From Mytilus trossulus (Eukaryota > Mollusca > Bivalvia > Mytilida > Mytilidae), in NCBI RefSeq assembly GCF_036588685.1, contig NC_086375.1, forward strand, positions 36,168,566-36,232,565: 64,000 nt of DNA, written 5' to 3'. Under the pieces are notes generated by a model. That model did no database searches. It had not been told where the DNA came from and worked only from the letters and a program-made list of their open reading frames with translations. Positions within the stretch are counted from its first letter, which is position 1. Each line of letters starts with the position of its first letter. The position numbers and the translations under genes were made by a program. This document shows, piece after piece, positions 1 to 13,464 of this stretch.

Positions 1-3000
1 AACATACTCTACAGAACTGCTGAGTCTGATATTTTCCATATTTGGTATGATGATTTCAATGTATGGATTGTAAGTATAAAGCTGTCCTTTCCTTGTTCTG
101 ATCCATTCTCCAGTCACAGAGTATTCATCTTTGTCGTCGATAACAATCCTTCCAGCCACTTGTTTCTGTTGATTGTCACCAACTAATGCTCCTAAACATT
201 TCAATCTTATTTAATGTTTGGTTTGATTCGTAAATATTCATATTATTTGTGTAAAAAATAATGACATTTAGGAATATTTCGTAGATATTTATATTACTAA
301 AATACATAGAAAAGCAGACACATATTCTTCTATTCTGAGCACAATGGTCCACAATTATACGTACTGTATAATAGTATGAAACGTCTAGTTTAAATTATAA
401 AATTGTGAGCTGTCTTTTCACGTTATGCGAATGAAAGCGAGTTATGACTACATAGTGCAAATCTTTTTATATATATCTTTAAGAAAAATCAGTAATCAGT
501 TTGTATATAACAGTTCTTCAAAATAGAATAAATATCTTTACATTGAAGGAAATATTTTAAGCACAAAATTTAAGCAGAAATTAAAACAGTTGATGTCTTT
601 CCTATAATGTCATTTATTTACCTCTAACTGAAACTCTCTTCCATGGTGAGATCATGCTTATTTCAAGCAGAGGGTCAGATCGAACAAGACAATCAAAACT
701 CAATTCACGGTCTACCTTAGAACCTGGGGTGCTAAAGGCTACTCTAGCTCTGGCCTCTTGTTTATCCTGTAATAAAACGTAGAAGTTATATAGTGTATTT
801 AATCATTACATCAGTTCCATTTATGCACTTGACACAACTAAAAACAAAATATCTGCGTTTTGGTTCGTGTATTGTTCATTTGAAAGTTTGAGTCAGACAT
901 TCAGTATAAAAATGATAACATTTTAAGTAAATGTCTCAGACAGATCATAGCGATGGAAGAAACTCTTTATGCTTTTCAGTTGTTTCTTTGAAGTTTTTCA
1001 TTAAACCATGTGTTTGCCGAATTTTTTTAATGTGTTTGATTTCCTCGTTTGATACTGCCTCATTAGGTATAATTACCTCAATTGAATTAAAGAGATAGAT
1101 CAGTTTTCAAAAGCTCAGGTCTTATTTTAATTATTGTTATGGCATTACCTTTACAAATTTGTATTCCATGTTGTAACTTTCATGTGTGTCACGTTTTAGA
1201 AGAGTGAGTCCAGCACTAACTGGTCCTGTCATTGGAAAGTATGGAGCATCGGCTACCAATGATGCGTTTGGATACTGAAGTTCTGCACAGAGTTCCAGTC
1301 CGGTAATCTTGGCAAGTTTGTCTCCAGAACATACTTTCTTAGTCTGTCTGTTAGCAGTAATCATTTTCTGTTCTCTCTCAGATTCACGATGGACAGTGAA
1401 GAAAGCAGTCCTGTTGATAATAGTCACTTTCTTTAAATTATTATATTTTGAGTTGCATTCCCAACTTATACCTATTACATCGGGTATCTTTGATGACTAT
1501 TTATATAAATTTAAGACAAGCACTCTGAGACTATTACTTATTTAGAATTCCATAATTGATAACATAACAATTATTCGTTTTAACAAAGTATTTAATTTCC
1601 ATTGTTGTATTTAGAAATAAGAAAAATAATAATAGAATGTTTTCAAAATTATAAGTTATTATAAAATATTGAAAATATAACATACTTGACATTGAAAACT
1701 TCCATTTTATCAAATGGTGTTTTGATCTGTGCACTTAGTACTTTTCCATTTTTCAGTTCTACGTGTCCTTCGACGGAAGAGGAGGAATGCATAGTGGAAA
1801 CCATCTTCATTCCACTTTTTGTTACAAAGGCATCTACGCTCATCATACTGTTGATCTGGACAGCGCCACTGTGAAAACATTGAAATATCAGCGTTTAGGA
1901 TCTTCGACATTAAAAAGTAAAATCACAAAAATACTGGACTTAAAGGAAAATGCACTATCACTGAATAATATACTTTACTAAAATGAAATGAATCTAACGA
2001 AGACTGATTATTTTGTATAAATAAGAAAGTATTGTCAAACAATAGTTATTGAAAAATACATACTAAAATTGAGAATGGAAATGGAAAATGTGTCAAAACA
2101 ACAAAACAACAGCAGAAGGTCACCAACAGGTCTTATATCAATATACTATATTAGTATACATAAGCACAACAAAAATTATGTTGGAGGTGGTTATGGTAGA
2201 TTTTTATGGTTATAATATACTTTTAATTGCTCTTAAATATTTGTTGACTACAAGTGTTTACATTGATATTAACTGTCCCCATAATCAACACGTTCCAATA
2301 GATATTACCAACTGGTTGTGTTTAGTACCGTAAAAAACTTTTCCCATTTAACCAAGTTATTTGATTTGATTTCGTCTGCAGATTGTTTCCAATCTTTTAA
2401 TATTCTAGTAATACTTTACTAACCTTGGTTTCATATATCCATCCAAAGATAGACTTGGTGATCTGTCTGTTATCTTTGTCAAATCCATTTTACCAGAGGC
2501 ACGTAGATCGACGGTAGCTGATCCATCAATGGTCAAATTTAATGGGAAGCCAGCCATTGTTGGAATGATGATACTGCTATCCAAGAATACGTAGCTCTGT
2601 GTGAAGGAGTATTCTTGTTTCTTGGCAAGAGCCGTAAGAATGTCCAGAATATTTATTGATTTACCATCAGTGATATCACTTAGTCCGGTGAATCTTGTAA
2701 ACAGTAGCTCATTTCCAAAAACTCTCATGTACAGATCTCCTTTTAATGAGTCAGATTCTGTGTCAAACTACAATAGCAATTGATCTTAAGTAATAAGGTA
2801 AAACAAAACTTTTTTGGTCTCTTATGGTAAGTTGTCTCATACCACATCTTTTATATTATTTTGATACAAGTCATATCATACAAACCAAGCTTAAAAAGAT
2901 TATAAACTTTGCACTATTTATTTACAAAAGATTCTCAAATTTGTATCCAAAACGATATTTGAAATAAGGTTACATTAAATCTGTGGCACATTTTCAGACT

Positions 3001-6000
3001 AGTTATTTAACATTATATTAATGATAAAATTTACCTGTCTGTCAATGTCTTCCATTTTTGTATTACTTATTCCTTTTATGTTCTGTTTTGTGACTTCTTT
3101 GACATCGTTTTCCTGGAAGTATCCGTTAGGTCCAAAGTAAGATTCAAGAAAATATTCAAGGCCCTCCATTCGTCCACCGATTTCTAACAGGTTGACGGAA
3201 TGTCCAAAAAGGTCGAATGTTATGTTAGTCATGGCAGATCTTGGTAAGAAAGATTTTGAAGACCACACAACATTGCTGTCAATAGAAGCTCCAGTATTTA
3301 GTTTCTCAAGGAAGAAGGAGCCTTCGTAGTTTCTGGAATATTTCAGTTTTTCAAGATCGAATTCTTTCTTCAGCACCTGGTCGTTGATGATATTCTTTAT
3401 GTCTTGTTTCAGTGGGCTTGAAGTCTCCATTAAATTTGTTAAATGAGACCACACATAAGAACCAACTTGGTTGACCTCTTCTGATTCAAGTACATTTCTA
3501 ACACGAGACAGGACATTATATGAAGGGCATGTCATAAGAGCCTGGTAAGAAGCAATTCTCAATTCGGAATCCTCGTCTTTGTTCCTGAAGATTGCCATGA
3601 CGTCGTCTCGCTGCAATAGAGAACTCAATTTATATATTCATTATTATAGACATTGTAGTTCACAATGTATGATGCTATACACAAGAATAAATTTTGTTAT
3701 TTGATTTTGCCTGTGATTATGAACTTTCCGTATTGATTTTCCTCTAAGTTCAGTTTTGTGTGATTTTACTTTTTTTTGTACAACTATTAGTATTATTGAC
3801 TTTTTATCATTTTATGATTCATTTACACTGGAAATAAAATATATTTTTTTTAGGTAGACTCAATATGGACAATCTTCAAAATTACAAATTGAAAACTTAC
3901 GTTAATTGCGCATGGCATACGACGGAAGGCTTGTATAGCAGAAAGGCGGACTTCAGTGGGATTCTCTCTCTTGGTCATACAGTTAGAGATGGTTCTAATG
4001 GAATTACTAACGAATCCAGCATTTCCAAGTGATCTTAGACTACGGATCATCTAAAAAAAGTTTTAATACTAATCTTAAATGATACATGAACTTTCTTTAA
4101 CCCAAAAAAATAAAAAAAATACTTTACACTTCTGATTTAATCAACTATAGCATCTTTTTTTTATTATAAAGTCATATAAAACTTAAATATTTAACAAAAT
4201 TGTAATTCCCCAAGAATAGAAGATTGTGTTTTAAGTCAGAATTTGAAATATTAATTTTTTAATTCAAAGCAAAAAAAGTTCAATATACTAGTAGCTAAAT
4301 CATACATTTAATAAGGTCAGATGTCACCATTATATTTCACATACCTTGCCAAGATTGTTTTTGTCTACGTAACATCCAACACCAATCTTGTCTTCTATAG
4401 AAGCAACAATACTTGCGATGTCCACATCATTTTCACATTCATTTGTCTTGCAGTAGGTATACACGAGTGAAGACACACCCAGCATAGCCTCTTCATTGTT
4501 CTCAGACGATATGAGTGGCTGTTCATAAAGGAAAAAGGAAAACAGAGTAAAAACCTGTTGTAACTAAAACCATTATGAGCATGTCGACAGACTATTGTGT
4601 TCTTGAGACAAAGTTTTTTAATTTAAAGTGATGAGTTAAATAATGTTGACCTTCAATGATAGAGGTATTTTTTATTACAAGATTACAATATGGTGCTTAA
4701 TTTTGACAAATTATTTTGTTTATGAAATTCAACTATATTCAAAGTTTGATTGAACGTAGGAAAATTGAATACATTAAGTCACATCTGAAGTAACAGATAT
4801 TTTTTCAAACAAACATAAGACCTACTTTGACTTCATTCAGCATTTCTTTTGTCGGGTCTTTGATGAATGATAAAGTTGTTAGCCACATATTTGCTTCAAT
4901 TCCACGAACTTCTTTCTTGTTAATCAAGTTAGTAATCAGTCTCAGTGAAGCTTTTGTTCCAAGCATTGGAACGGCATCAAGGAAGAATTTTCTACAAAGA
5001 AAATATTAAAATTTTCATCAAAACCAATAAAAATTCATCCTTTCAAAATGTATTTTGAATTCTAAAGCTTCAGATACAAACTTAGTAGCAAGTGTTTCAA
5101 CTGTATTTAATATTTGACAAGAATAACTGATAAATGCCACTTACTCAACTCTCTTTTGATTCGATGCACATAATCTGGTTCCTTTCACCTTTCTGTAAAT
5201 CTGTTCCAGATCATCACTTTCTAAAGCCTTCATCAGTCTAACCAGTCCAGAAAACAAAAGTGGAGTATCTGGTTTCACACTGTCCGATGTGGATACACAA
5301 ATTTCATTCAGTTTACTCATGACATCCCTGATTGTACCTCTACCATCGTTAGAATGAACAAACGTCAATGGAACGCGGTGTCCAATGGAAACTGTAACAC
5401 AAGAACACTGGTTCTTATATAAAACTTGGAAATATTTCTGTTGAAATACATTGTAAAAATTCTGTTTACATTTATCTTATTAAAGAAAGTCTAATTTTAA
5501 TAGTTTAATATTTTTCAAAATTTACTATTTGTAATTAGAGTCAATTATCATTAAAATGATTCAGTGATATATCTTTCAATGTTTTCTTACTTGAGCTAGA
5601 CGATGATACTCTTTCTGTTACATATTTCAATGTCTGTTTGGTCTTTGTTATAGCACCACTGGATTCCCTTGAGAATGGTCGGATAACATGTTCTTCTTCA
5701 CATACACTGCTCTGTAGTATACCAGCCTTGCTGATGTCTTGTGAACACTCATGGCTACCTTTTATCAGTGGCAGAGACTGAATTTCCTAGAAACGTATAT
5801 CAAAGCCCATTGAGGTATACATAAATTTAATAGAGCTGTCTATGCATCAGTTATAAAAAGTTGCGTATTATTAATTCCTTGTATCTTTTGTAAGTTATAA
5901 AATATAAACTCATTTAAAGTAATATCTATTTAAATACTTGTAAAAGAAAACGTCTACAAAAACTTTTCTGGGTGAATAGGAGTCCTATCCAAAGTCAATT

Positions 6001-9000
6001 TCTATTCCAGTTTAAACGAAACTCATTTTCAGTGTTATTAGAAATCGTACCCAAATCGACCCTCTATACAGAAACAGATGGACAAATTTGTTAAAATATA
6101 CTATAGAATAAGACGTTTTGGCAGAAAGAAAAAATAATAATTAAAACTTACAGATTGAATTTTGTATGGTGTTCCCTGCATCATTGTATTGTATCCATGT
6201 CTGTCTGTACATCCAAGCAAGTCTTTGCTCTTCTTGATTGTTCTGGAGTACCATCCGTTGCTAGATACAGTATAGGATGCTTTGCATTCCCCAGTGATGT
6301 CGGTCTGTGAAACAAATCAAAACAATATGAATATAGTAAAAGTGTTGTTGTGTATATACTATTTTCTCTGTATCTATAAAGATTAATAAACATTTGCTAT
6401 AATTCCCCTTTAGCTCAAAACATAAAGTTGTCTTTGTTAGGTTACTTGAGTAAAACTATGATATAATTCTGTTTACCTCTTGGACTGTTTGATCCTGTGT
6501 CAGGTCATCCATTGAGTTTTGAACTGCTGAGAGGATACCACGTTTGATGTTGAGTACCCATGTTTTCTCAGGTATGGATGTACAAAGTTCTTCAATGCGG
6601 CCATCTTGGAAGGAGAATGCCAAAGGAGATTTCTCAAGGTTAGTTCTGAACTCTCCACTTTTGTCGGCATCTATCAGTGTTTCAGGCGCTTTAGGGTCTG
6701 ATTCCAATAGTCTAACATTGTCAAGCTATAAATTTGAGAAAAGAAATTTCCATATTGAACATGTTCAATTTTTCAAAACAGCACCACAGATAAATTAACA
6801 TAGAAATTTAGGTATTCGGATACGAGAAAATTACGTCTCGTTAACTTATGCAAAGTTTAAATAGATTAATTTGCCTATTCGTTTAAAGTAAAACGGATCT
6901 TGTGTTTTCACGTATCAACATATCCTTGGCTTATGAAATGTTTGACTTTATCGTTCCTAATAAAGATAAACTTATGTGGTATGTTCGTGTATTCCCTACC
7001 CTTTAAAGTTAATAAATACATGAATATCTTTAAATGTTGGTAATATAACATTGTAACTGTTGGAGCGTAAAATAAATCAATTCTCATTTGAAAAATAACT
7101 TAAAGTATTTTACCCGAAGATTCATTTCACATTTTGAGACGACATCGATGTAAACTTTGGCAGTCAACTGAACTCCGGCTTTTTCCTCGGATGCTCCTTG
7201 TACTGTTGTGTCGACGTCGGTTGTGTAGTCATATTCGTAGGTTTTTCCGGTTTCGTATCCAAATTTCTTTGTTTCTGCAATATATGCATGTATGATATGA
7301 TTAAAATATCTTTGCTATATCTGCATGATTCTTAGATACATAATTAACAAACCTAATAATGAAAATATTATATTTATTTTTACGAGCTTTAAAAATTTTA
7401 CTGTTTTTGCAGTTTTCCTTTTCTTGACTCAAAGATAAATTCAAAAAGACTCAAAAGGGGATGTCCATATAAAAAAAAAGAAATAACAGAATTATGGTAT
7501 TTAAACCAAATGGAACGATTGAAAAGCAACTGTCTTATTTCTGACTTTGAACAGGGATTTTCCGAAAGAAAAGGATTTTAAAACTGAGAAAACTGTTTTT
7601 CCACTAATTTTATGCTTAATTAAAAAAACAAAAAAACAAACATACCTGTACAACGTGTTGAACATGATCCTGTGTTAATAATTGGTCCTGGAATTAGAAG
7701 AAAAAAAAATATCTACTTTGAAAAAATATAATAAAAAAACATCTACCAGACACCAACTAAAATGTTTACAAATGATGATCATGCTAATAATACAAAAAGA
7801 GTATACATTAAAAATTAAAGTTTAGCTAATTTATAGACAAAATTCATCAAAATACTACAAAACATTATGTGTTTTTGATGAGCTGTCATTGTAAGGCTAA
7901 TGTCCCTGCCTAGTTATTATTCAAAGTCTCCATTTCTTCTCATTTAAAAAAAAATGTATTTCACGTAAATATTGTCAAGATCTCATCAACAAAAAAACCA
8001 AAACGTCCGTATAATAAGTAATAAAAATATTTATGAAATAGTATAACATAAATATTGAACGCCGATGTAAATTCAAAAGAGGAATTCCGTAAAACGGACA
8101 AAATCAAAATTTATTAAACAATTAAACGACTGGAACAAAAGTATTATACTCCTCAGTTGGTATATGCATAATCTGAAGAAAATTGTTGGTAAAAGCTGGT
8201 TTTATAGCTATCTAAGCCTCCAACTTTTACGGCAGTTGCTTATAATGACAAAATTGGGTGCTCATCCCAAACAGACATATTAGAATAATAAAGGCAACAA
8301 TAGTATAACGTTGTTCAGTGTTCATAGTTCGATTAAGCAAAATCAAATCAGGGAAACAAACTTGAAACGAGGGAAACACATCAATCGTACTTTTAGGAGG
8401 AAACAGCAGAAACACGAAATTGTCACAGAAACGAACGACAATATACATAGAAACGGACTGTAGGTAACAACTGTCATATTTCCGACTTGATCCAGGACAT
8501 TTTAAGAGAAAACGAAGGGTTGACCCTTGTTACGTTGCTAGCTAAATGCAAAGATCAGCATGCAACAAGTTACGTATAGTTTGTGACGTTTATATTTTCG
8601 CGGGAAAATTCATATAAATAAAATAGATTACAATTTTGGGATCAAGCCGCCAAAACTTTGTAATTATAGACATACACACACACAACTGTCCAAAAATTTG
8701 AAACAAACATAAAAAAAAATCTAACTCAGAATATATACAAGAGAAGGCAAAATAGGTGAAAACACACTGTCAAATCGTCTTGCGTCCGAATCGTAGATAA
8801 ATGAAATTACATGAATATAGTATTTTAAATATCCTAGCAAATAAATTAAATACAATACTGTTTGGAATCCTTCATTTAAAGAAACTTCGCGCCTTCGAAA
8901 ATTAAATTTGAATTCATAATACTTTATTTATTATAAAAAGCCTAGCTGATCAAAACTAAACGCATCTTTCTGTGCACAAAATTGATTTAAAAGAACACGG

Positions 9001-9265
9001 AAGTGACACTGAAAATAATGCAAGTAATAAATCTTATTACAAGTCATTTTAGTAAATTCAATACAAATGAAAGTGAAAAATATACTATTTGAAATGTACC
9101 GCTGTTTAAAAACAAATTAATTTTCAGTTATTTTTACATAAAAAATGTTATCAAATAAAAAAAAAACCTGTAAAACGATAATCACAAAACAAAACAAAAA
9201 TATTACAACTTACCCGCCAATGTCGATGCCACTAAGGCAAGCAGTATGATAAAAGTACGCCCCAT
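1..9265 (-). CDS. Gene A: apolipophorin/apoB-like large lipid transfer protein, 5' part (exons 1-16, truncated by window edge)
   Basis: This is the N-terminal 1,115 residues of a secreted lipid-carrier apolipoprotein of the large lipid transfer protein family. Exons, 5' to 3' on the minus strand: 9214-9265, 7646-7687, 7114-7274, 6477-6725, 6152-6304, 5591-5786, 5145-5391, 4826-4991, 4345-4518, 3901-4050, 3035-3610, 2424-2767, 1686-1868, 1149-1464, 622-766 and 1-191 (cut by the edge, still open). Exon lengths and phases match gene B one for one, and no premature stop or frameshift is seen. The start is the ATG at 9265, which opens a hydrophobic signal peptide just downstream of a TATA box. Differences from gene B are scattered substitutions, for example RL for MF in exon 7 and CAIN for CTIS at the end of exon 10. 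It appears to be a functional paralogue. Vitellogenin is less likely, as I see no phosvitin-like poly-serine block. The exon structure is read directly; the function is by family. Confidence 0.88.
8284..8531 (-). repeat. Diverged repeat R copy in intron 1 of gene A
   Basis: On the minus strand this segment ends in ATACTATTGTTGCCTTTATT and contains GTTTCCCTCGTTTCAAGTTTG, aligning with the repeat R blocks. A 73-codon open frame across it is not conserved coding sequence. Confidence 0.5.
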
Positions 9266-9324
9266 TATGGAGCTGGCGGATTGTACTCGGTCGCAGTTTT
9301 CTAAAGCAATGTGAGGTTTAGTCA

Positions 9325-9332
9325 CTTATATA
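9325..9332 (-). promoter_or_regulatory. TATA box of gene A
   Basis: TATATAAG on the minus strand lies about 60 nt upstream of the ATG at 9265. A start site about 25-30 nt downstream would leave a 5' UTR near 35 nt. The surrounding sequence is almost identical to the gene B promoter, so both genes probably share control signals. Confidence 0.7.
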
Positions 9333-9625
9333 CTACTCCAGAGTACAAAGTGACATTTAACTAATGAATGTTGATCAATAAATAATGCTGACATTTTTGG
9401 GACTTTGTAACCGTGTCAATCATATTTTATCGAGATATCTTTACGCATGTGAAATTATTTTGTGTTTTTTTTTATTTGTAAAAGTGTAGGTCAATGTACT
9501 ATTGGATTTTGATATGTACACAGTTGATATAGATATGATGAAATATTTTACAATGGATCATTATAGTAAATATATAAATTTAACTTTCATATTTATGAGC
9601 TTAATTTGACAAACCTATTGGATTT

Positions 9626-9745
9626 TGGATCCTAAATGTTCCTCAACTTCGTACTTGGTTTAGCCTTTCTATTTTTTTTTATTCGAATAACTAGTGAGTC
9701 TTTTGTAGACGAAACGAGCCTCTCGCGTATAAATTGGATACATTT
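9626..9745 (+). repeat. Dispersed repeat D (GTAGACGAAACG family), copy upstream of gene A
   Basis: It runs from GGATCCTAAATG through CTTCGTACTTGG to the core GAGTCTTTTGTAGACGAAAC. Other copies are at 11278-11355, 22286-22358, 49948-50063, 51786-51862 and, inverted, 56939-57003. I associate this core with a repeat frequent in mussel DNA. Confidence 0.6.
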
Positions 9746-11277
9746 AAAGGAAAAAACAGTTATTTTCTTCAAACTTGGAATTTAGGAACATATGAATATG
9801 AAAGCGAGAAAAATTATATAAAGCAGTTGTTGTATATTATAATCATTCAGAATTCTCTCCCGGGCCCTTTCTGTATATACCATATATATTTAAACAGGAA
9901 AATAACAAAAAATTTAAAAGATTGGCATTGAAAAAAACTGAGAAGGAAAAGAAAACTGGACTGTTTGCGTTCTCATTGACGCATGCCATTTATTTCATAT
10001 TAAAGTTTCGATAAATAATATCATGAGATGCCTAATACTAGTTTTTTGTATTTCATATGAGAATTTACATTCAGTTTTCTTTCCCCATTGCAGTACAGTT
10101 TATCAGAATAAGGTTTGCGAGAAGTCAACATTCGAAAGTACATTTTGATAACTTTATATCAGTATGACATTGTACCGAGTATAATCTTTTATCACAATAA
10201 AACAAAATACGAAATAATCTATATTTAGCTACATATCTGCAACTTTACCAGATCGAAGGTGTGGAAATAATACAGTTTGTCCTACTACAACATACCTCAA
10301 TCCTCATACCTTGTATTTAGTAGAACTGCAAAAGAGTCATGGTTGTATTAGTCAATTGAATAACATATTAGCTAACATTTTATAAACAAGTAATCATTTC
10401 TAAAGACTTAGAGAATTGAGAATAGAAACGAGGAATGTGCCAAAGAAAAAATGATCCTACCAAAGAGAAGGGTCTATGACGTCGATAGATGGAATGATGT
10501 TTACTAGTTAAGGAACATGGAAACCACACTAAAATCCAAAACATCTAAATCACCTAAATTAAAAACAAACACACACAAGACTTACAGAGCCCAGAGGTTC
10601 TGACATGAGACATATGGTTCGTAAATATAACCGGGTTAAACATGTTTTTGAGATCTCAACCCCCATCTTATACTTCTAACCAATGTTGAATATTCAAGAA
10701 CGAGGACAATACGCACAGTAAAACTCAATTTTAAAAAAAGAAGTCCGAGTCATATTCTTAAACATGGAACTCAAGAACCTAAGCAAAATGACAGTGATTA
10801 ATACAGAGTAACCCCGAACTACTAGCAGTAGCTTACATTCGAGCTCTGGGCTTCAATCAAACAGATCGAAAGATTGTGTCCTCATCATGTGAGGCTAAAG
10901 CACAAACCCTCATGATAGGGAGTTAGTGACATGCCATCATAAATGTTACGAGAAGAACATAACCCGTATCACGCCCATAAGTAGTTTTAGGATACATGTA
11001 TTTATTTTTTGTGCGATGAAACTATGAGTAAATCAATAAAAATACAATAAAAGGGACATATTAAATGAGTTGACAATAGTATCGTAACTAAATCACTTCT
11101 GAGTAAGTTGTTTTTAAGTCTATAATACATAATTATTGGTCTATACAAGGAATAATTCTAGGGCCATTGCCTTTTTCTTGATTTTGTCAAAGGCATACTC
11201 ATTTACATAATCTCATAAAAGTTATTGTATTACTTCGTACTATATTCAGCCTTTTTAATTTTTTGGATTCGAGCGTT

Positions 11278-11355
11278 ACTGGTGAGTCTTTTGTACACAA
11301 AACGCGCGTAGGTGTAAATACAAAATGTAATCCTGGTATCTATGATGAGTTTATT
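11278..11355 (+). repeat. Dispersed repeat D, second copy
   Basis: The core is GAGTCTTTTGTACACAAAAC followed by GCGCGT and ATCCTGGTATCTATGATGAG. It is also present at 51786-51862, so the insertion predates the large duplication. Confidence 0.6.
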
Positions 11356-11770
11356 TACAATCAATGGGTCGATTTAACTGCTGGTGGAGCTAATTCCATG
11401 AGGGTATCTCCAGCCCAGTAGTCACCACTTTCGTGCTGACATGAATTATTATTGTTATGGTCATCATACCACATCTTCTTTTTTATATATTTATAAATGA
11501 CCTGTTTCATAAATTTTGAGTTTTTGAAATACTAAGACTTTTCTACCTCAGAAATAGTTAACCTTAGTTGTATATGGCAAAACTTTTAGAAACTTTGTTT
11601 CTCAATGCTCTTCAACTTCGTACTTAATTTGGTTTTTAAAACGAAACACATGTCTGGAGTACTTAATCATAATAATGGAACCCTTGAAAACTAATATCTA
11701 TATAGTATAAAAAAAAATTCTAGACGTGTCACGGTACTTGTCTTTCCCAAATTCATGTATTTGGGTTTGA

Positions 11771-11966
11771 TGTTATATTTGTTATTCTCATAGGATTTTG
11801 TCTAATGCTTGGTCCATTTCTGTGTGTGTTACATTTTAATGTTGTGTCGTTGTTCTCCTCTTATATTTAATGCGTTTCCCTCAGTTTTAGTTTGTTACCC
11901 CGATTTTGTTTTTTGTCCATGTATTTGTGATTTTTTAACAGCGGTATACTACAGTTGCCTTTATTT
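11771..11966 (+). repeat. Dispersed repeat R (ATACTAC..TTGCCTTTAT family)
   Basis: About 195 bp with the blocks TGTCGTTGTTCTCCTCTTAT, GTTTGTTACCCCGATTT and GCGGTATACTACAGTTGCCT. It closely resembles the 50955-51147 insertion and more weakly the intron 1 segments at 8284-8531 and 48609-48856. The small open frames across it are not genes. Confidence 0.6.
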
Positions 11967-12239
11967 ACCTATGTACAAAACACGGTGCAGAGAACAGACG
12001 TAGTGATTAAAACTATGTAAAGGAGATGAAGTTATTTAAATGAAAGTGGAGATAATATCGTATGTAAGATGCTTTCTGAAAGAGTCGACTGTCTGTGAAT
12101 TAACAACTGCAGTTTGTAATAAATTTCATTGCGTTATTGTGTATGGAAAAATGAAAATCTGCACGAGGTTTTTTTTGGTGTATAGATATGTCTATAGGTG
12201 TGTTAATTATGTTTTCTGGTACTTGTGTCTGATGGAATG

Positions 12240-13015
12240 CGAATTGTGCTAGATGGTCTATTAACAAGATGATGTGATCTCTTGTACATCAAAACAATGC
12301 TTGTACGTTATCTACGTTGTGGTAATTATGACCAGTTGAGTGTATTGAACACGTTTGATACACTTCTTATGTTATGATACATGTTGCAGACATACCGAGC
12401 AGATCTCATATGCATCATCTCTATCTTTGAGATAGATTCTGAAATATGGGGGTCCGAAACCAAGCAAAAGTATTCGAGTTTGGGACGGACAAATGATTGG
12501 AAGGCCTGTCTCTTAATATTTTGATATGATGTTTTCAGGTTTGTTCGAAGGAAGCAAAGTGCTTTGTTGGCTTTCGAGATATTGACATCTATATGTTTGT
12601 CCTATTTTAGGTTTGATTATAGTGGAATGCCTTAGTAAATAGCAGATGTAACAGTTTCTAAAATTTGATTGTGAAGAGTGTGATTATTTTGTAAAGGTTG
12701 TAACAAGAGAACATTTCACTTTTCTGGGTGAAAGGCTATCAACCTGTAGTTTGAGACAGTCACCCTGAGATTCAATTGGCATGTATATGATACTGTCATC
12801 AGCAAAAAATCTTAGTTTGCTATGAGTTAGGTAGTCTGGGAGGTTAATATAGTCCAAAAATAAGACTGGACCTAACAGTACCTTGTGATACCCCAGAGGT
12901 GTCTCAGACTGTGCTTGGTGAGCGTCCCTCCATAACAAATGTCGAAGTACGTTTGCAGAGAAATGCAGATATCTAGTTTATTGGGTTTCCATTGATGCCA
13001 AAATTATTTAATTTG
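12240..13015 (-). mobile_element. Degenerate non-LTR retrotransposon, 3' part (reverse transcriptase), left copy
   Basis: Read on the minus strand, the segment near 12684-12938 has LLGPVLFLDYINLPDYL and KLRFFADDSIIYMP, the reverse transcriptase palm motifs with the catalytic F-A-D-D box. Downstream (about 12290-12500) comes a stretch like FVRPKLEYFCLVSDPHI then ARYVCNMYHN, the usual C-terminal end of jockey/CR1-type elements. Frameshifts and stops break it. The element is interrupted by the 5.5-kb E/S block and resumes at 18541. Confidence 0.75.
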
Positions 13016-13019
13016 TATA

Positions 13020-13464
13020 GGGGTAAATTCAGTAAATAAATATACGTCATCAGGGACCGCCCATTTAGGGGAGAGCTTTCTGTATAACACTGAAGATATA
13101 TGGTCTTCTGATTGGCAGATAATGTTTGTAATAAATATTTTTTGGTAGATGGATCAAAACTAGAGTTGAAAAAAAAAAAAAAATGCTGAATGTACTATTT
13201 TTTTTCCCTTCAGGGTTGAAAAGTAATGGGGGTCAGTATGGGAATTCAGTGCGAATCTACATTGTTTGTAAACAAGGCCATGTGAATGCCCAAAAATGCC
13301 GCATGACCCTATGTTTTTATTGTTGCAAAAGATAGGGCTACATTTGTACTTTCATGAATGATATATGAAAGATTTTAATTTCTAAAGGTAAATCAGGTAT
13401 AAATTTATTTCCACACATAGAATAGCATTAAAGTCAATGGGAGATTTTTTACTGAATTTACCCC
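13020..13464. mobile_element. E element copy 1 (MITE-like, terminal inverted repeats)
   Basis: It starts GGGGTAAATTCAGTAAA and ends with the exact reverse complement, giving 17-bp inverted repeats, flanked by TATA on both sides. It is 445 bp with an internal poly(A) tract and no coding sequence. It is a non-autonomous DNA transposon in style; the superfamily is not recognised. Confidence 0.8.

Larger units (their letters stand above)
9333..12239. other. Intergenic region upstream of gene A, no gene seen
   Basis: No coding region is supported. It contains the proximal promoter, two members of a dispersed repeat (9626-9745 and 11278-11355), a repeat R copy (11771-11966) and AT-rich sequence. 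It is nearly identical to 49655-52739 except for the 193-bp insertion there. Confidence 0.6.

Noticed and set aside
8227..8448. 73-codon open frame in gene A intron 1
   Set aside because: It overlaps a diverged copy of dispersed repeat R and is not kept open at the same length in gene B.
11809..12252. Two plus-strand open frames of 64 and 70 codons, repeated at 52309-52752
   Set aside because: The first lies in repeat R and the second in non-coding sequence next to the dead LINE. Their conservation is explained by the large duplication.
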